A DNA stretch of 64,000 nt from Streblospio benedicti (Eukaryota; Annelida; Polychaeta; Spionida; Spionidae), in NCBI GenBank assembly GCA_019095985.1, contig CM032660.1:24254864-24318863 (forward strand). Reading direction: 5' to 3'. Numbering within the stretch: position 1 is the first letter of the stretch; the number at the start of each line of letters is the position of its first letter. Positions 1-11,290 of this stretch are shown here, piece by piece. The notes beneath the pieces are model-generated. The model worked only from the letters and a program-made list of their open reading frames with translations, was not told the origin of the DNA and ran no database searches. The position numbers were made by a program, and so were the translations under genes.

Positions 1-261
1 GAATGTGGTCCTTTAGATGGGGGTTACAGTGTGCGGATTTGTAAACAAATAGTACACGTTGTTTATTTGGTTTTTAATCTTTAAGACCTTTTTCCATCCA
101 ACTACTGAATGTTCTATAGCTGTGTCCCTTATCGGTAATCAATAAGACTAGTCGTATGCCACATGAGTGACTTATCCACAACGGGCCATTCCTAAATCCC
201 AGCTTCACTATATACCGCATATTTAAAATCCTGTAGACGTGGTTCAATGCACTCGGTCTCA

Positions 262-476
262 TGATAGTTTTGTTTTACAGTGTTCTTTTTGGCTGTGTAA
301 TAATTTTAAAATTTATATTATAAACGTTTTCAAGCTCTACGAGGCTCCTTATCAAATGAAATTATTTATTTGATAAGGAGCCTTGTAGAGCTTGAAAACG
401 TTTATGATATGAATTTTGAAATTCTCTTTCGTGATTATTACACAGCCAAAACGAACTCTGTAAAACAAAACTATCA
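262..476. mobile_element. Hairpin MITE with near-complete terminal inverted repeats
   Basis: The two halves are inverted copies of each other. TGATAG at the left end pairs with CTATCA at the right end, and pairing continues for roughly 100 bases per arm to a short AT-rich loop near 358-368. The arms share TTTTGTTTTACAG, GGCTGTGTAAT and CAAGCTCTACAAGGCTCC-type blocks with a few mismatches. It has no coding capacity. A 15-base sequence, CACTATATACYGCAT, occurs at 206-220 and again at 475-489, overlapping the right end. It may be a relic of the insertion site, but it does not abut the left end. A non-autonomous foldback DNA element is the best reading. Confidence 0.85.
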
Positions 477-793
477 CTATATACTGCATTGCCGAAACAA
501 AGTTTACCATGATCGCAGTATTCTTGAAAAGCCTGATTAATATGTGCTAGACAAACTGAGTAATTTCTGTTTGCTTCTATAATTTACTAATTCTTCTGAA
601 GCTGGGATGTGACTAATCAAACAGAAACCAACTAGCGTTATAACAGTCAGATTAGAAACGCGAGCAGCGATCCTGAGAAAATAGATGATCACCATGTCAT
701 AGTATGTTGACCATAACGGAGAAAGAGACTCAAACACTGGGCCACTACCATTGTTGCACCTATTTAACCAATCATTTAAGTCAAGATATATGC

Positions 794-880
794 AAATATC
801 TCACTGAGTGTGGAGTTTGACAGTACGAGTGGGTGCATCAAACGGGTTTTGTCCAAGTTCACACTCAAAGGGAGATTTTT
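794..880. repeat. Short hairpin repeat, family H, copy 1
   Basis: The left arm AAATATCTCACTGAGTGTGG is inverted at the right as a diverged TCACACTCAAAGGGAGATTT. The same arm sequence recurs at 39461-39552 and 62953-63052, so this is a dispersed family. This copy is the most diverged. Confidence 0.55.
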
Positions 881-1251
881 TAATCTAATAGACTTAACAT
901 TTTCCTCTATGTTTATGCACCATGTTTATGTTTTAAACTTTGTAGTGTAGGATATTTTTCTGCTCCGCCTCTCTGTCCATCAGAATCGATTATTTTCAGC
1001 AAACAGAGGAGAAAGTCCTCTATGTCAATGCTTACAACTGCAGTGTACGCGTGTATAAGTGAGCCTGTGTATGTGGGTGTGTCCCGGTACGTACGGGGAT
1101 CCAGTGCATGCTGCGGCCCGCCAGGAAGTAGCCGCCCACCGAGCCACGGTTTGCGCGAGACGTCTGCAAAATACGCACAGTACAGGGAACCTCTATATGT
1201 AGAGTTTGGACACTCTACGAGACTAAGCGGGAGTGGTACCAATACGGGACG

Positions 1252-1368
1252 CTGTTATAACCAGCCGTAAATTGTGATCGGTTATACTTAACGTTAACGT
1301 AAATTGTGACCAGAAAATAGTCTAGCTACCGGAAAATGTGACTACCGTAAGTTGTAACCAATCACACG
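1252..1368. repeat. Diverged direct repeat, copy 1
   Basis: It shares an ordered series of short blocks with 2410-2520: CGTAAATT, GTTAACGT, CTAGCT, CCGTA and GTGACYACCGTAA. Overall identity is modest. The motif AATTGTGACC and its variants repeat within each copy. Nothing else in this gene-free stretch (about 1-2850) is recognisable, apart from this pair and the hairpins to its left. Possibly these are ends of an old, eroded element. Confidence 0.5.
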
Positions 1369-2409
1369 ATGAATTAGACGGCTGCCACAAAGTCTCAAGA
1401 CCCCAAACGTGTTTATCTTCATCATAGATGTACAACTGAAGAGCTTTCAAATGGCACCAAAATGGTTTCTCTATCACCATCCAAGCTTGACCCACGTCCC
1501 TTCAAATTTGGACCTTGGGTGGGCTCACGTGCCGAGGCGACGAGTGGACGGCCGCAACAAAGACGCGAATTTGAACATCTTCAATCTCGGTCACCCGTCA
1601 ACGTATTTAGGAGCATGATACATTAACGGGCATCTACTCTTCCCGCTCTTTCTATTAGTGACAATCACATTGGCTACGCCATAAGACATATGAGATTTCT
1701 GGGTGGTAGCTAGATTATTTTTGGAGGCTGTGAATTATAGCCTTACCGGTCCCAATTTACGTTGGTCATATTTTATGCTCATAGCTTGGCAGATGAGGTT
1801 CCGATGAGCTAACGATGCAATTTTCGCCAAATGCTGGCTGGTCTCCTGAGATCACCGGTTGGCGTTTTGTACTTGACACAGCATCGGTGGCACCTCAGAG
1901 AAAATTTAATGTGGAAGTTAAAATTTGACTGCTCTCACCGAATTCCCTCATCGCAGTAGCAGCATTATCACATTGGAATACGCATTGACTCATGTACTGC
2001 CGACTATCGGACGCGAACACTCATGCAACAACGAAATTCCTGGAAATAATGTTTCACCCCAATGAACGCCAGGACATTGGCAGGTGATCTGCCGATATAC
2101 AGCCGGTGATCGCCGGTGATCAGAAGTCCCATCAGACATCGGCCGATTATCGTCTACTTATCTATCGTACCTCGGCGCGTGTCCCACCGATCACTGGAAG
2201 GTAGGTTCTGGCACGTCGGCAGAACAATATTAGTTGCCTGAAGATTTCCTGGCGGAGCCCGTTTACGTCACTGGGCTATACCGCCGATGTGTGGAGCACT
2301 TTAACAACCAAAAAAATCCACCGAGCTCCACCGATGCCGGGCATATAGGCCTACCGGCCTATGTGACTTAAGCATTACGGTTTCGCTTGTGGTTTGTGAT
2401 ACAGTATTA

Positions 2410-2520
2410 TATAACCGACGTAAATTTTAACTGGTCATAACTTATTATGTTAACGTGAATTGTCACCGCACACCCCTAGCTGCCGTACAATGTGACCACC
2501 GTAAATTGTAATCACGCTCA
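2410..2520. repeat. Diverged direct repeat, copy 2
   Basis: This is the partner of 1252-1368, about 1.15 kb away in the same orientation. A third, shorter relative (AATTATAGCC, then GGTCCCAATTTACG) lies near 1728-1760. No open reading frame of note lies between the copies. Confidence 0.5.
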
Positions 2521-2969
2521 GGACACCCACATGTCTCATTCTGTGGCGTTAATTATGACCGGTCCCAATGTACTCTTGATTATGTATTGGGGTCTAACAA
2601 GGGTCAAGGAGCGGACTTGTTTATGAATATTACGGACAACTATAGTGTGCTATTTCTATAGTGCTGGTTATATATTTGCCCGTGCAGAGATTTTTCAAAG
2701 AAAAAAGGAACAGTAACATATTTTAGTTCAAGTTTACAATTCGGATTGAAAAGGATGTAGTCAAAAAGCGCGAGGAATTTGTATTTTGAAAGATCTTTTT
2801 ATGCAGATGGATAGTGTGAGAAAAAATGATTTTGCCCCCATCGCATTCAACCCCAACATCCGATAATCATTAATATACATCTAAACCCATAAATAGACCC
2901 ATAAACCCATTCATAATAAACATTGGGGGTTTGTTGCTCAAATGAGAAGTTTGTTGGCAACCAGCTCAC

Positions 2970-3059
2970 CCATAATCCCACAAAGATGACAAAGAGAAAA
3001 TAGCAGGTGATGGTGACGATGTCGCCTGCCGCCAGCGCCGTGCTCCCCACAGTAGACAT
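2970..3059 (-). CDS. First coding exon of an SLC5-family sodium/solute symporter (partial)
   Basis: The exon encodes 30 residues, starting MSTVGSTALAAGDIV and ending in a hydrophobic stretch that finishes VIFVGLW. SLC5 transporters (SGLT group and relatives) begin with a short extracellular tail, then a first membrane helix with an aspartate near its start, a YF pair and a terminal VG-W. All of these are present: D13, Y20-F21 and VGLW at 27-30. Reading past W30 leaves the family pattern, and the DNA there reads TGG followed by GTGAGC on the minus strand, a good 5' splice site at 2969. Vertebrate SGLT genes also break after GLW. The start ATG (3057-3059) gives the usual N-terminal length. The next exon (AGRS..WW..GASL block) was not found at 1-2969, so it lies off the window or in sequence I could not recognise. 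The substrate cannot be told from this exon. Confidence 0.7.
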
Positions 3060-3690
3060 GCCGGCGCCGCTCAGACAGTACCCGAAAAGTCAGTATCCAA
3101 CAACTGCAGTAATCCAATGTGGATCATATAGCTAATAGGATAAAATCCTGAATGACTGAATAATTTTATCAATGAAATCAAAATGTAATTTAAAATTGAC
3201 TGTTATCGTTTGAATGTCATTTATAAGCTATTACCAATCTAGATTTATATTAATTCAGAACTTTAACTGAAAATTGTCTTAGGATCTGTTAATCCATGGG
3301 AGGTAATCTCTGTCTAGTGAGAACGGTCCATACACGACCTGGGCACGTTTCAACAACGCTTGTGTATCACATATCAATTGAATATTGAGGTGTTAATGAT
3401 GATATCTTATCACGGCATATTTGTCTTGTTTGGATAATGAAAATGAATGACATGTTTATTGGCAACCAGCGATACACGCGGCGATGTATGTGCGGGTGAT
3501 GGGAAACTCCGGCAGCTTTTTGTTTGTAAGTTTAATCTGTGTCAGTGTCACACGAAACAAGAAATGCAGCGTATTGGGTGTAACTATAATGAAATATATC
3601 ATAGGCTTATTGGCGTATCTACATAATATTATCTGCAGGAAATACATGTCCACATATTCAATTTCGCTGTACGCTATTATCATATGTCAT
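3060..3690. other. Upstream region of the SLC5 exon; no clear promoter
   Basis: If the SLC5 exon is the first coding exon, its 5' UTR and promoter lie here, reading right to left. I see no convincing TATA box or CpG island. The stretch is AT-rich. The reading frames in it lack family resemblance. Confidence 0.3.
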
Positions 3691-3701
3691 AGAGGGGGGG
3701 T

Positions 3702-3935
3702 GGGTGGTTGTAAGGGGTCACGAAATCCCACACCCCTAATTCTTTTTACCTTATTTCCCACATCCCTAATTTCTTGGGCCTTGTTTCGCATATCCCACAA
3801 ATATTTTTGGCGTTTTTCCCACATCCTACTTACATAAAATCTCATGTCCTTCTTTTGGGGGGCGTTTTTATCTCACATCCCTATTATTTCCACTTTTCCC
3901 CACATCCCACTTCCTTATAAACCTGCCCCATCATA
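3702..3935. repeat. Degenerate minisatellite, CCCACATCCC type
   Basis: Irregular copies of roughly 30 bases contain TTTCCCACATCCC plus T-rich linker. The same unit type makes up the array at 32488-32855, where the core is CCCACTTCCCACTTAAT. The two arrays are 29 kb apart and clearly related. Confidence 0.65.
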
Positions 3936-4477
3936 GACAGGTCCAGGATGGGGTACAATGGTGCTGCCCTACTTTTCCTACAGCAATATTTGGATTTCAT
4001 TTTTTCACATTTGCTACAGATCACTCTTACGAAAGCCTTGAGATCCGTCAATTATAAGATGGGTCCCACCCCCGGACAAAAATGGATCCACTACACTGTG
4101 CTATTGGATTTTTGGGAGCCAGTGAAGTGGTGAATGTGTAGTTTTGATTATAAAATGTAAACTGAAGGCTGCCTTATGTTAGTGCGTTGTTTTCTCATTA
4201 TAATGCTAAACATGCATAGTGTCTATTCTACGTAATCTCAGGCAAGAATGTCCATAAATCCAGGCAAAAAATTTAATGTGATCATATTATGTTATATAAT
4301 AAATGAAGGCCAAATTTAGTAGTATTGTGTACATGTTTATGTGAATGTTTAAGACCAATCTTAAATCGTTTAAAAAATAAATGTAGTAATTGCTGTGCCG
4401 CAATCCATTGTCTTATAAACAAATTCCAAACTGCAAAAAGATCCTTAGCTTTGTTAAAATTTTTTTTATTTTTTAAC

Positions 4478-4606
4478 AAATTTTCGGCATTTACTGCCTT
4501 CATCAAGTTTAAATGAAAACAAATACAAAACAACGTTGAACGCAGTTTTGAACGTTGTTTTGTATTTATTTCATTTAAATATATACCGCGTAAAATGCCG
4601 AAATAT
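4478..4606. mobile_element. Inverted repeat, probable small foldback element
   Basis: Arms of about 60 bases share CGGCATTT, ATTTAAATGAAA and AATACAAAACAACGTT in inverted order. The flanks contain poly-A/T and a further TTTGTTAAAA/TTTTAACAAA pair near 4449-4482. Open frames on either strand across it are shadows of the palindrome. No coding signal. Confidence 0.6.
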
Positions 4607-4837
4607 ATATTAAAATTATTGAAAAATTTTTTTATTAAAATCATTTTTCAATATGTATATGTTTAGTAAACCAAAATGTTTTAAAGTTTATTTCCGTTGC
4701 TTTTTGTTCTAAACATGTATATGTTTAGTAAACCAAAATAGTCTCATTTTGCTTTCCACCGAAACAACGAGATGCAAAATTATTTTTGCTTTGTTCTGAA
4801 ATGTGTTTGGCAATTGCAAAGATTATTTTTTCCCCGA

Positions 4838-5034
<197 letters not shown>

Positions 5035-5099
5035 TTACTTCTTTCGTGCTTATCTATTTTTTATGGGTAAAAGATTAATTTCTTATGCAATAGTTTGTC

Positions 5100-6609
5100 C
5101 ACTAAACCCCCCATTTCACATGGCCGATCCTAGCTCCAGATCCTCCAAAAGACGCCCGATTCGTCATCTCGGGGTGGATCGGCTGGAATGTCGCAATATT
5201 TATTACGTAACAGTCTGACGACAGAGCATGCCAAAGTCACCGAGTCGTAAAAGCCGTCAGAGACGATGTCGGTGAAGGGACACGGCCGAGACAGACGAAG
5301 CATAACGAGGAATTCTGCAGCCACTTCTCGCCATACATTTTCATTCTGTGGTAAGTGTATCACTTCGTTGGAAAGGTCTTCATGGATTGCTTCGTTATTC
5401 GAGGCTCTATTCTACATGCATGCAAAATCACTGCAAAATCTCTTCAAAGAAGCAGGCGTCCTCCTCATGTAATCAAAGTAAATATCTGGGTCACTTATTC
5501 CCAGTTGGGTCAATTATGACCATACAGCAACGATCATGACTGACCAAAGGCCGTATCCCGAATCATTTCTGAGTACATGGTAGTCTCTGCTGGCCAGCAT
5601 CAACTTAGACATCTTCAAGGCCGCCTTCTGAAGCTTCATCATCTTCATCTTCTACAGTCTCTTGTATCATTTTTCTCTCTTCTTTCCTCCTTTCGTTATT
5701 GTTAAGTGCAACGGCTACCATTGTTGTCATTATTCGTTGCCTAATCATTCTCGTTCTAAATACGTGTTTGAGAGACACAAACACCAACGACAGCCCCCCC
5801 CCCCAACATTTCCAGCCTTTTTATATTGCTTCTTTGCATATTCTGTAGCTAAAGTTTACGGAATCGTCTGCAATTACGGTCTGTGACCTTTCAGATGTAC
5901 TGGATCAAAAGGCAAGCTAATAGGATCATTCAGAACTAGCACACCATAAAACGAGAACATCTTTATGAAAATTGTCAGCAATCCCACAGTTAGCAGAGAG
6001 ACCTAAGGATCAACAAGTTAGTTCTCCAGGCGAAGCAGAAAACCAAAACGTTGATACAGATCAACTACTCAATGATCCATAACGGGAGCCTACAGGCCGA
6101 AAAACGTCAAAACCACACCACTTCTCCAGAGAAGTGATAACATTTTTTGGGCCCGAAACTGGCAAAAATGAGTCATTTTCTTCAGGTAGACAACACTAAT
6201 ATTGGGGCGTCGGCTGTTGAAAAAGATACTTCCGTCCCATGCTTCTATTGCTTCTGATTGAGACGGCAGTGGCGGCACTTACGGTTTCGCTTGTCACCAT
6301 GCATGTACATCTTCCCAATGCAGCAGACGAGGCCACAGTTATGCAAAAAGATTTTACGATGTAGCAAATGCTAGTGAAAGATCCCCAGACAGCCCTGAAA
6401 AGTATGCCAATGGTGTGGTTTGGAGCACACAAGCCGAAATAAGAAAAATTGGGCCAGAACCCTCCAAAAACGGCCCATTCCCTGCCGAACCAGCCAAATC
6501 ACTCCACATTTGAGGCCAGATCACGCACAATCCACCCCGAAATGACAAATCGGGCGTGTTTAGGAAGATTTGGGGGTAGGATCGGCCATGTGAAATGGGG
6601 GCCTTAGTG
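5100..6609. mobile_element. Non-autonomous DNA transposon with long terminal inverted repeats
   Basis: The left end reads CACTAAACCCCCCATTTCAC and the right end, reversed and complemented, reads CACTAAGGCCCCCATTTCAC. The pairing then runs on through ATGGCCGATCCTA, CGCCCGATT and TCGGGGTGGAT, giving inverted repeats of roughly 90-100 bases with about 80% identity. The 1.3-kb interior has no reading frame resembling a transposase. I see no target-site duplication, so superfamily is undecided. It contains a C-rich run at 5796-5805. Confidence 0.75.
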
Positions 6610-7114
6610 TGAATGTGATAAAGTTGTTCACCGGGGAATGACACGAGTGTAAGTTCGTGTCGTCTGGACCGGCATGTGATCACACAGTATGATGTATGTT
6701 TCATGTGTTACTAATAAGCTTCAACAGGATAATAGCATTGTATAATCAAGGCTTATTGCAAATCTTGCCGGGGATTTTAATCTGATTTCAAGTGCTGTTT
6801 TGTTCCAGTGTTTTATACACTGGCTTGTACCCAATTAATTGCGTCCGTCCGTCCGGTTCGTTACCCCTCTACAGGTCGCATCGTTTGAGCTAGGATGCTC
6901 AAATTTGGCATGTCGGTTGGAAATGGTGACCACAAGAACCTTATTTCACATGGGCCCAAACGGTCCATATTTAGGCCCATTTGGGCCCATTATTAGGTCC
7001 ATTTTACTAGTGAATCACATTCTTATTACTATTTTAATGCACCATTAAAATCAATATTCTATAACCACAAACTCAGACACATCGGCTCCAAAAAATGTTC
7101 ATGCTCAATTTTTG

Positions 7115-7613
7115 CATTCTATCAGTCCTTGAAAAAATCTCCGCCAATAACTCACGCTGATTGGTCGAACAGGCGAGTCAATTGTAGGAATTGACCACGA
7201 GATTGGAGTGTCAATCGCAAAATTGAGCATGCTCAATTTTGCGATTGACACGACAATTGAGTGGTCAATCACCATTCTATCATGACTAAAATCCATTTTC
7301 ATGATTTTATTTTAAAATAAATCATATTATAACATTCAACATTCAAGTCAATTTCGTTTGTTTTGAGCGCGCGGAGACGTCAATTCCTACAGTTTTGAGC
7401 GTGCGGAGGAGTTAGTCTAAACTGTTGCACTCCGCACAGCATGAACACGCCTTCATGGCCTTACTACGTCAGCGGCTGTATTGATATTGTGAGGAGGTTA
7501 GACTAGCGCCGTGGTTTTTTTTTTTAGCGTTCATTCCATCGCAAAATTGAGCACGGAGATTGACCAATCAGCGTGGGTTATTGGCGGTGATTTTTGCACG
7601 GAATGATAGAATG
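7115..7613. mobile_element. MITE family P, copy 1, with CCAAT-bearing terminal repeats
   Basis: The element begins CATTCTATCA and ends TGATAGAATG. About 52 bases of each end are inverted copies that include CGCTGATTGG / CCAATCAGCG and GCCAATAA / TTATTGGC. Inside lies an exact 44-base palindrome (7208-7251) built from GTGTCAATCGCAAAATTGAG and its complement. A second copy of the right-hand two thirds is at 7886-8348. No coding capacity. Confidence 0.8.
7208..7251. repeat. Perfect 44-base palindrome
   Basis: 22 bases followed directly by their exact reverse complement, with no spacer. It sits inside MITE copy 1. Confidence 0.95.
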
Positions 7614-7885
7614 TACGATATGCACGCTGCTAAGGGCTGTAACGCGCATGCGCGGAAATTAGCACAATAAACATTTACACATCTTCCGACTTCTAACTAA
7701 TATTTGACAAACTTATAGGTGCTGGATTTGTTATTTCTTGGTGTCAAATCAATCGCATATTCGTCCTTTATCATTCACAAATGTTTTTATAGTGGATAAT
7801 TTCGAAACTATGCTAAATATTCAAAGGTTTTAACTGAATAACAGCCGCTGAGTCAGATGGACAAAATGGCAATGAGAACGTTATG

Positions 7886-8348
7886 ATATGATTTATTTTA
7901 AAATAAAAACGAATCATACACTCATTTAGTGTGGATTTTAGTCATTTTAGTCATTGTGGGGTCAATCGTAGAATTTTGCACAGTGATGTGTGATTGACAC
8001 TCACTGCGTTCGTGCCAATCACACATCACCGTGCAAAATCCTACGATTGACCCGACAATCTCGTGCTCAAATCCTACAATTGACACGACAATCGAGTGGT
8101 CAATCACCATTCTATCATGACTAAAATCCATTTTATTTAAAATAAATCATGTTATAACATTATTCTCGTAGTCTAAACTGTTTTACACGGAATATGCCTT
8201 GCGTCGTCAGCGGCTGTATTGATATTGTGAGAGTTTAGACTAGCGTGGTTTTTTTTGGAGTGTGTTTTCCATCGCAAAATTGAAAGCACGCTGATTGACC
8301 AATCAGCGTGGGTTATTGGCGGTGATTTTTGCACGGAATGATAGAATG
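7886..8348. mobile_element. MITE family P, copy 2, rearranged
   Basis: The right end (TGATTGACCAATCAGCGTGG onward to GATAGAATG) and the interior (GTCAGCGGCTGTATTGATAT, TTTAGACTAGCG) match copy 1. The left end is different. In place of the copy 1 start it carries a nearly perfect palindrome at 7958-8053 built on GGGTCAATCGTAG and GATGTGTGATTG. So the two copies share a 3' part but have different central hairpins. Confidence 0.7.
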
Positions 8349-9130
8349 AAACATTAAATCAATACTGTAGCTGTTTCATTAGATTGACTATTGGAATATA
8401 ATAAATAACAAGAGCCTCCACTATGAATCGAGCATTGTTAGATAAGTAAAACGATTTACAATTAAACTGAGTTCTATGTCATGTTTTGGGGGATGATGTG
8501 GGAAAAGGGTTAAAGCGAAGAGAGTGTAGTCTTCTGTTTGTAGGATGTGGGGAAAACAGCTGCAAAAGAGATAGATGTGAAGAGAGGAAACAGGATGGTG
8601 TGTGTTGTAGTACTACCACTCCCTCTAATTAAGTACCAGTAATACGGTTTTTTTTATTTTATTAAATTCATAGTATTAACCCGCTCCTGAAACATGATTG
8701 AAGATTATCATAAGAGGAGTATTGTTGAAATTGAACTCTATTCGAGTCCATTAAATAACCAGTATTGACAAGACCTTGAGGATAACATGGGACCTCGATT
8801 TAGACATGATTACAGGTCCGAGAATTTTGATAAAACATGACTGCGGGCTATGCCCACTTGGTCAAAGGTTTTTCACCGAACAGTGGGCTTACTGACAATC
8901 TACATCCCGATGTTTCCGTCGTGGGCTAGTGAGATCCCTGGTGTTTGACCTACCCGCACCGGGATTAGAGTGTTGATTAAGGGCTGTGTATGGAGTAAAC
9001 GGAACTATATCTTCAGGAAACTCATAAAGACTCTTAATATGTTTTTCATAGTCACATTGTTACGTTTGGGTTTGGATTTGTTGCATTACATGTAATCTAT
9101 AATCATATTGTATCTATTGTATTCAATAAT
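8349..9130. other. Gene-free stretch, no recognised feature
   Basis: No reading frame, tRNA-like sequence or inverted repeat stands out. Near 8484-8545 there are GATGTGGGAAAA / GGATGTGGGGAAAA blocks that resemble, in reverse, the CCCACATCC minisatellite units. Confidence 0.3.
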
Positions 9131-9496
9131 ATGTACTAGCTGACCCGTCTCCTACGGAGACTAATTTATGTGTCATATTTATTCATTTAAGTGGTAATTC
9201 GAGAAATTCATAGCAGAAAATTAACAATAATGCATCCCAACATGAGAATACATTTTATAAATATTTAAAAAAATAAGAACAAAAGTGTACTGTGTTTCCA
9301 AATATATATTTTTTTAATAGCAGAAAAAACAGTTTTTAACATGTTGAACAAAATGGCACCTCACCACGACCGTGTTTTGCTTGAGCATGGTAATAGTAGT
9401 ACAGATTGAAAGTAGTACAGAAAATTCATCCACTATGCAAACTTAGTTTTGAGAAAATGGGCTTTAAACATGGCCAATCAATATAAATTGACATTA

Positions 9497-9803
9497 GTTG
9501 CTGTCTACAAAATGTATCATATAAGAAAAACTATTGATGATAAAAGGTTCATTTTTAAAAATATGTTGTTCTTTATCATTGATAGCATACAAAACATTGA
9601 AAATGTAAAAATTGAATTTTTAGCCCATATAACCTTATAAGCCTGCAAAGAATGAGTCATTGTTTTTCACTCCAGCTTGGTCTTTACAAAATGCGTTGTA
9701 ATGGGAAACTATTGAAGATAAAAGGTTCATTTCAAAAACATGTTGTTCTTCATAGTTTACAGTATAATGAATATTAAAAAGCTGAAAATAGAATATTTTC
9801 CCC
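9497..9803. repeat. Two diverged tandem copies of a ~130-base unit
   Basis: 9497-9625 and 9676-9803 share TACAAAATG, AACTATTGA, GATAAAAGGTTCATTT and ATGTTGTTCTT in the same order. They form part of an AT-rich block that starts near 9137 with CTAGCTGACCCGTCTCC. The reading frame over the first copy (9449-9640) is accidental. Confidence 0.6.
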
Positions 9804-10204
9804 TTAAAGAGTTCACAGTACCCTTAAATAATAAATATTATAAACAAAAGACAAACATTAACAAATTACCAAAATGAATTCAATGCACCAAAATTAATTT
9901 ATGGCCTGTGGTAGATAGTCTCCATCGGGCCCAAACAGTGCAAAAGCATTCCCACAAAAAACAACTCCCAAATTATTTGCAAATACATACATGCAAATAA
10001 GCCATTCCCAATCTGACGGATACGTTTTGATGCATAGTCCCATGTTTTCACGTCAATCATGTCAACAATTGCAGGTTAGCCAGGCTGAGGCAGGGGGGTC
10101 CCTCCCAGATTTAGTCCATCAGTCTCACTGCGAGTACAAAGCTCTTAAGATTTGCCCCTTTCCTCGCTTTTTTTTCAATATTTTTTTTCAATAGATCCTC
10201 ACAA

Positions 10205-10507
10205 TTCACCATTTTCAGTTTTTGAATATAAAAAAAATATTATTGCATATTAATCATGGATAGATAGAAGGGAACGTAATTCCTAATATTAGCTTTTTAA
10301 GAGAGATTTAACCAAACTTTTCAATGGTGTGAAACTTTGAATAAATGTGATGTCAATGGACCAACATGTTTGATATTTGCATCATGTTTCGTTTATAAAA
10401 TCTTTGAATTTCACATACTAGTGAGTTGTTATTCAAAACGTGGGAAATGATGCACAGAATGAACCATGTCCATGGTCCATGGTTGGCACTCAATGTCACG
10501 ATCACAA
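10205..10507. repeat. Diverged direct repeat, copy A
   Basis: It matches 10990-11290 in order: ATGGATAGA, AATATTWGCTTTTAA, CCAAACTTTT, TGAATAAA, and a CATGGTCCATGGTTG / CATGGACCATGGTTG block. The CATGG-rich palindrome is conserved in both copies. Confidence 0.55.
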
Positions 10508-10989
10508 AAAAATTTGTTAAAGACATAGATAGTCCAAAGGTCCTTAAGTTATGGGATGACAGCGAATGGCAACAGAAATTGAATTGGTGTTTAACTGAAA
10601 AACTGATTTTCTTTAAATTTTTCCAGGAACAAAAAACACAATATTTTTTTTTACTTTTTGTAGTTGAATTCATCCTGTGAAACTGATGTCACTTAAATGT
10701 TGTTTGAGTGTTTTTTGTGGCACATCCAGTAGCTGGTAGCATTTATATATTTTTTTAAAATAACAAAATTATCATCAAATATTGCGATGACCGTCGCGAT
10801 GACGCAGCTGGAAAAAAATTTCGCCTCCTCATTTTTTGGCTACCTGGGCCTGCAATGAACAGATATTTAACGGTCACAGGTTTATCCCAGTTTGACGTCC
10901 ATCAAGTGGCAGCCCCTCTGTTGTTTGTGAAATTACGTCCGACGTCATGTCAATCTGTTCACATTAGATCTGGACATGACAAGTCAAAT

Positions 10990-11290
10990 GTTTTTTTTTT
11001 TTTCCAAAAAAATTCGCATATTATTTACCATGGATAGACACAATGAACTTAACGTCGTAATATTTGCTTTTAACAGATTTGCCAAACTTTTAAACCAGTC
11101 TCTCTGAATAAAGTCACAATTATGGTTCGGATGTTTGATCCTTTTTTGGCCTCCATGTTGTTGATCTCGACATAAGTTACAAATGAGTGTACTGTTTTTA
11201 TTCCAAATTTTTAGGGTAATGAAATTTTACAGGGACCATGGACCATGGTTGTTTGTATAGCTTTCTAATCAATGTCAGGGGATCACAATG
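10990..11290. repeat. Diverged direct repeat, copy B
   Basis: Partner of 10205-10507, same orientation, about 780 bases away. Between and after the copies (to about 12500) I recognise no gene. An inverted pair GTAGTCTCTATC (11471-11482) / GATAGAGACTAC (11539-11550) is the only other structure seen. Confidence 0.55.

Noticed and set aside
4440-4520. Hammerhead-ribozyme-like motif on the minus strand (TGATGAAGGC..GCCGAAA)
   Set aside because: The core would need CTGATGA, but the sequence reads TTGATGA. There is no proper cleavage triplet after the long AT stem, and stem I is absent.
7105-8131. Two similar minus frames beginning MDFSHDRMVIDHSIVVSI
   Set aside because: Both are read from MITE copies. 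The likeness comes from the shared DNA, not from a protein.
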